Assembly: GCF_021155775.2 (NCBI RefSeq)
Contig: NC_060238.1
Coordinates: 24,334,470-24,398,469, forward strand
Direction of reading: 5' to 3'
Length of the DNA stretch: 64,000 nucleotides
Origin: Neodiprion pinetum
Lineage: Eukaryota > Arthropoda > Insecta > Hymenoptera > Diprionidae
This document shows, in pieces, positions 60,488 to 64,000 of the stretch (the first letter of the stretch is position 1; each line of letters opens with the position of its first letter). The position numbers and the translations under genes were made by a program. The notes below the pieces were generated by a model that was not told where the DNA came from, searched no databases, and was given only the letters and a program-made list of their open reading frames with translations.

Positions 60488-61299
60488 ATGGCAGGGCTCC
60501 TCGTTTCGCTTCCGATGCATCTCGCCTGCCAGATAATGTGTGCCGGGAATTCTACCAACGGAAATGTAACTTTTGGTAAGAAATTTATGGGGAAAGAGTC
60601 GATCGAAAAATAGCACATAGCAACAGAATAATGTCTGTGGCTGAGGAAACGAACTCAATTGTCTAAATTGTTTCAGGTCAAAATACGTCTACTGGTAAGC
60701 AAAACAGTTCCCCGTTGCCCGAGGGGTACATAGCCTTCCCGGATATCGGTGTCGCCTACAAGTCGCATCACACGGAATTGGTGTTGTGGAATGAGGCTCA
60801 AAGACGATGCAGCGAAGATGGCGCTATGTTGGCGCTGGTCGATTCGTTGAAAAAACTGGAATACGCAATGAAAATTAAACCACTCACGTCTGCTTCGCAC
60901 ATTGGGATTCGCAGATGGTCCAAGAGGAGTGAATGGACGGGTTTAAAGACTGGTAAGGGTTCAAACTCACTCATCATCATCGTCTCGTCAAACTCGCGGC
61001 ATGTTCAGCGCCTGTTACAGAAACCCTGGAATAAAAGTATCGATTTCAACATCGACGAAAACTCGCGAAACTTCAAAGCTCGTTTCTGGAATCGTAAAGG
61101 TTCGAGGTCCGTTTAGTGTTACGATATAAACGTTTGTCTGTCACCAGGTCCTCTCGTGTCCTCCCTTCCATGGGCGCCTTATGAACCAACCTACGGCGCG
61201 GACGAAAACTGCGCATTTATGTGGATGGACGGAAGAGGACTTGCTGCAGGAAATTGCTATAAAAACATCCAGCACTTTATTTGCGAGATTCCAATATGA
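60488..61299 (+). CDS. Secreted C-type lectin-like protein, tandem duplicate
   Basis: Exons 60488-60575, 60677-60952 and 61148-61299, phase 1 introns, encode 171 residues. Signal-like start MAGLLVSLPMHLACQIMC, potential N-glycosylation sites (NST, NVT) after it, then the lectin domain from residue 46 (GYIAFPDIGVAYKS). Cys 74, 143, 158 and 167 are the canonical four. LPWAPYEP replaces the Ca/sugar motif (YEP instead of EPN or QPD). Exon 1 and intron 2 are strongly similar to the 58710-60106 gene, so the two arose by tandem duplication; this copy lacks the intron insertion. Its distance of 380 bp from the previous stop leaves room only for its own promoter. An AATAAA lies near 61421. It is probably upstream intron of Dys on the other strand. 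Confidence 0.9.
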
Positions 61300-61842
61300 A
61301 CGGACAACGATAAGTAATTCCTATGATTTGATTGGTTGGATTTATCGTATCTTTACCGACAATTCTATATACCTACTCACAGCTCGTTAATACGCTTGTA
61401 AAAATCATAATTATCTCTGGAATAAATATTCCAAACACAAATTGCATATCACGTGTATTTTGTTCACGATCCCGAAAGAGAATAACATGCCGAAGCGTAA
61501 GTGACGACACACTTTGATCTAAGAATTTATTTTCTTGACTCAAGTTTAGGATTGCCTCCTGAAACTTTCCTCCAATTACCAGACGAAAATTCTCCGCTTA
61601 AACTCACTGCCACCCCGCAAACTCCGTCAACCTGCCAAGCGCAACTTAGGAGAGCTGCTTAGCCAAGTGTCGGCGACAACCGAGTCATTAATAATTTCCC
61701 AGCATACAATGCGGAGGTATTAGGGGGGGTTTACAGATTGGACGGTCTAAAACCGTACCTATTTTTAGGAGTTGCTTCTTTTTTTTTTTTTAAGAAAACG
61801 TAAAAATTTGAAGTAATTTGAATTCAAGGGCATTGCCAGTTA

Positions 61843-62336
61843 CACTTTCAAAAACATTTTAGAATTTTTTTATTTTGAATTAATAACAAAATGGCGACAT
61901 GTCGCGTATAAGTAGCGAACGACCACGTTTTCAATTCGGTGACGCAGATTCCTCGGTCAATTTTTATTCGATCGACTTGAAACTTTGACACAATCTTTCA
62001 AACTTGTTCATCGATTTCAGCTAGTGGCTAGGTTTTTTAATTTTCATCTCAAGATTTTTTAAACACTTTTTTATTTATCGAAAAATGATGTGTTTTGTTC
62101 GTAATCGTATATGTTTGGAAGAAAGTTTAGTTTTTTCAACATTTGGGCTACGAGCTCGAATCCAAAAAGGTATTTTTGATTCTAAAAAATTTTTCTCCCT
62201 CTCACAAGTTGAACAATAACGTCAAGATATGCGCCACCGTAAAAGCTCTCGATTTCGGAGTCATTCGCTACTTATACGCGTCATGCCGCCATTTTGTTAT
62301 TAATTTCGATGAAAAATTTTCAAAATATTCGTGAAA
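61843..62336. mobile_element. Foldback-type element with long inverted arms
   Basis: 61878-61923 (AATTAATAACAAAATGGCGA... to TATAAGTAGCGAACGAC) is matched in inverse by 62260-62306. Weaker complementarity extends outward to about 61843 and 62336. The interior has no long ORF. Confidence 0.55.
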
Positions 62337-64000
62337 CTATAAATAATAAAGCCCTGAAGTTCAAGTTGCTACAAGTGTTGACGATTTCTCTAAGAGCAAG
62401 GAAGAAAATAAAAAAAAAAAAAAAAAGAAAACCTTGCAAGTTGTAACCCCCTGAAACACACTCGATTTCGAAATATTTCATTTCTCCCAAGCATGAAATC
62501 TCATTACCGGAGGCCGTGTCTCTCGATACGAATAGATTACGTATTTAATACATACTCGGTCGGGAAAGCATGCAAGCCTTCCGTAATACGTGACGTGAAT
62601 CCGGCTGAACGTCCGTCCGTCGTAAGCTTAATTCCAATCGCGACTCGCGCGCACCGTAACTTTACTATCCATCCACTTCAAGAACTTCAGAGTTGAAACA
62701 GTGTTTCCCAAACGAAAAAATTTAGAAATAAATGCGCGAACAAACGCGACTAGTACGTTAACTAGAATCGAATTCGGTGAGAACGACGCGCCAGCAAATA
62801 CAAACAAAAAAAAAAAAAAGAAGATCCGATGAACAACGAGACGATAATTAAACTGATCTGATATCGGTCAATGACTGAAGAATCCGCAGAAACTGTCTTT
62901 GATTATATCGTAACTTCGAAAAACCAATCAATTTTTCCACCATATTTTCACATCTAATAAGTATACTTTTTCCCCTGTAAATTATACTCCTTTCGGCAGA
63001 GTTTGCTAAACCAAGTTTTTCACATGCGAAAGGTTCTGCTTTAGGACGAATATCAGGGTCCGGGAGAAAGGGGAGAGAAGTATAATGTAGCGGTGGTAAA
63101 GAGACGCAGGTAGAAAGACAGGCGGTAAAATTCATTCGAGCGTGCATGCATGCACGTACGCGAATGCGTGTGAGTTTCGAAATCCAGACAAAGATTCGGT
63201 ACTACGCGCACTTTTCACTCGGGAAGCCATTTTGAAAGCGACACTACACATACACACACGCTTTGTCCCGTTTTCATGCGTTTTAACCACGCACTGAAAT
63301 CCTTTCAATGTATTTTTCATATATTTTTCTATTATTTTGCAGTGTGTATGTGTATATTTTTTTATTTTTTAATTTTTTTTTTTTTTTTGCTTTCTTTGCT
63401 CGACGCGAAAAAAACCGCAACAACGCGTTGTAAGGCATTTTCCTTATCCGCGCACTTTCACCACGGGCTTTCACCCCGTTGGAAATTATTACCAACACAC
63501 CGCGATGCCGACACAAGAGTTCTCCGATGCGTTTCGAATAAATTATCTTTCAGTCGCCGTTAATGACTGCGGTGTAACGATGATTAAAAAATACCGCGGC
63601 ATTGATTATTACACGACGAATTTTGTCTACGATCAATTATCATACTCACAACTGTGGAAACGTCGTTCACGCAGTAGGATCGATGAGTTAATTAAACCCG
63701 ACGGTAAACACGACGAACGAAATGTGGCCGACTTACCTGCGAATGAAAGGAGAAGAAAAATTTTCGATTAGAAGAATTAGAAGGAGAGTCGAGCGTTGCG
63801 ATTACACACAAAAATCAGACGGCAATGACTGCTGTAAACTGTACATTATATACATTTTTAGAGATACGAAAAGGTAAAAATAATTTTAAAAAATAAATAA
63901 GTAGAAAAAAAACACACACACGCTGTGTATAAAAAAATTGTTAAAACGAAAACATGCGGCGTCGGTTGCCGAGTCATCCGGCTGAATGAAGAACTTCTCT
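62337..64000. other. Presumed Dys intron, no gene seen
   Basis: A-rich tracts and short frames only; no splice-supported exon found. Confidence 0.5.

Overview
The window looks like nuclear DNA of an insect, most probably a hymenopteran (sawfly- or wasp-like). It is AT-rich, has typical GT..AG introns, is dense in homopolymers, microsatellites and short inverted-repeat transposons, and encodes insect-style secreted C-type lectins. No bacterial gene organisation, rRNA, CRISPR array or convincing tRNA was seen. All identifications rest on reading translations and remembered family features; no search was run.

Backbone: three minus-strand exons (47781-48019, 37473-37571, 24672-24777) splice in compatible phases. 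The last two encode a spectrin-repeat segment that I recognise as dystrophin (Dys), and the first is a Ser/Thr/Pro-rich linker. Most of the window is therefore dystrophin intron. Two more Ser/Pro-rich minus-strand exons (5903-6191 and 4694-4951) splice to each other in phase. They may belong to Dys, perhaps starting a short isoform, but I cannot prove it. A short ATG exon at 31479-31532 is another candidate alternative Dys start.

Nested genes: on the opposite (plus) strand, spread through the dystrophin introns, lies a family of single-domain secreted C-type lectin-like genes. Four look intact (26898-27613, 39696-40353, 58710-60106, 60488-61299) and one is dead (23032-23749). All share the same three-exon, phase-1 architecture: signal peptide, first half of the lectin domain, second half with the last three canonical cysteines. 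Their canonical sugar/Ca motifs have drifted. The last two are recent tandem duplicates, and a lectin-domain relic sits between them. A separate small secreted-peptide gene with a good TATA box lies on the minus strand at 52323-52641.

Repeats: several non-autonomous inverted-repeat elements are visible. They include a TA/CACTG-ended family (four copies, one with an empty-site comparison), a ~545-bp repeat present twice in opposite orientation (one copy inside a lectin intron and absent from the paralogous intron), a near-perfect 148-bp hairpin, a long foldback, two other TIR elements, and a ~300-bp tandem duplication. The remaining intronic sequence shows low-complexity tracts and nothing I can assign.
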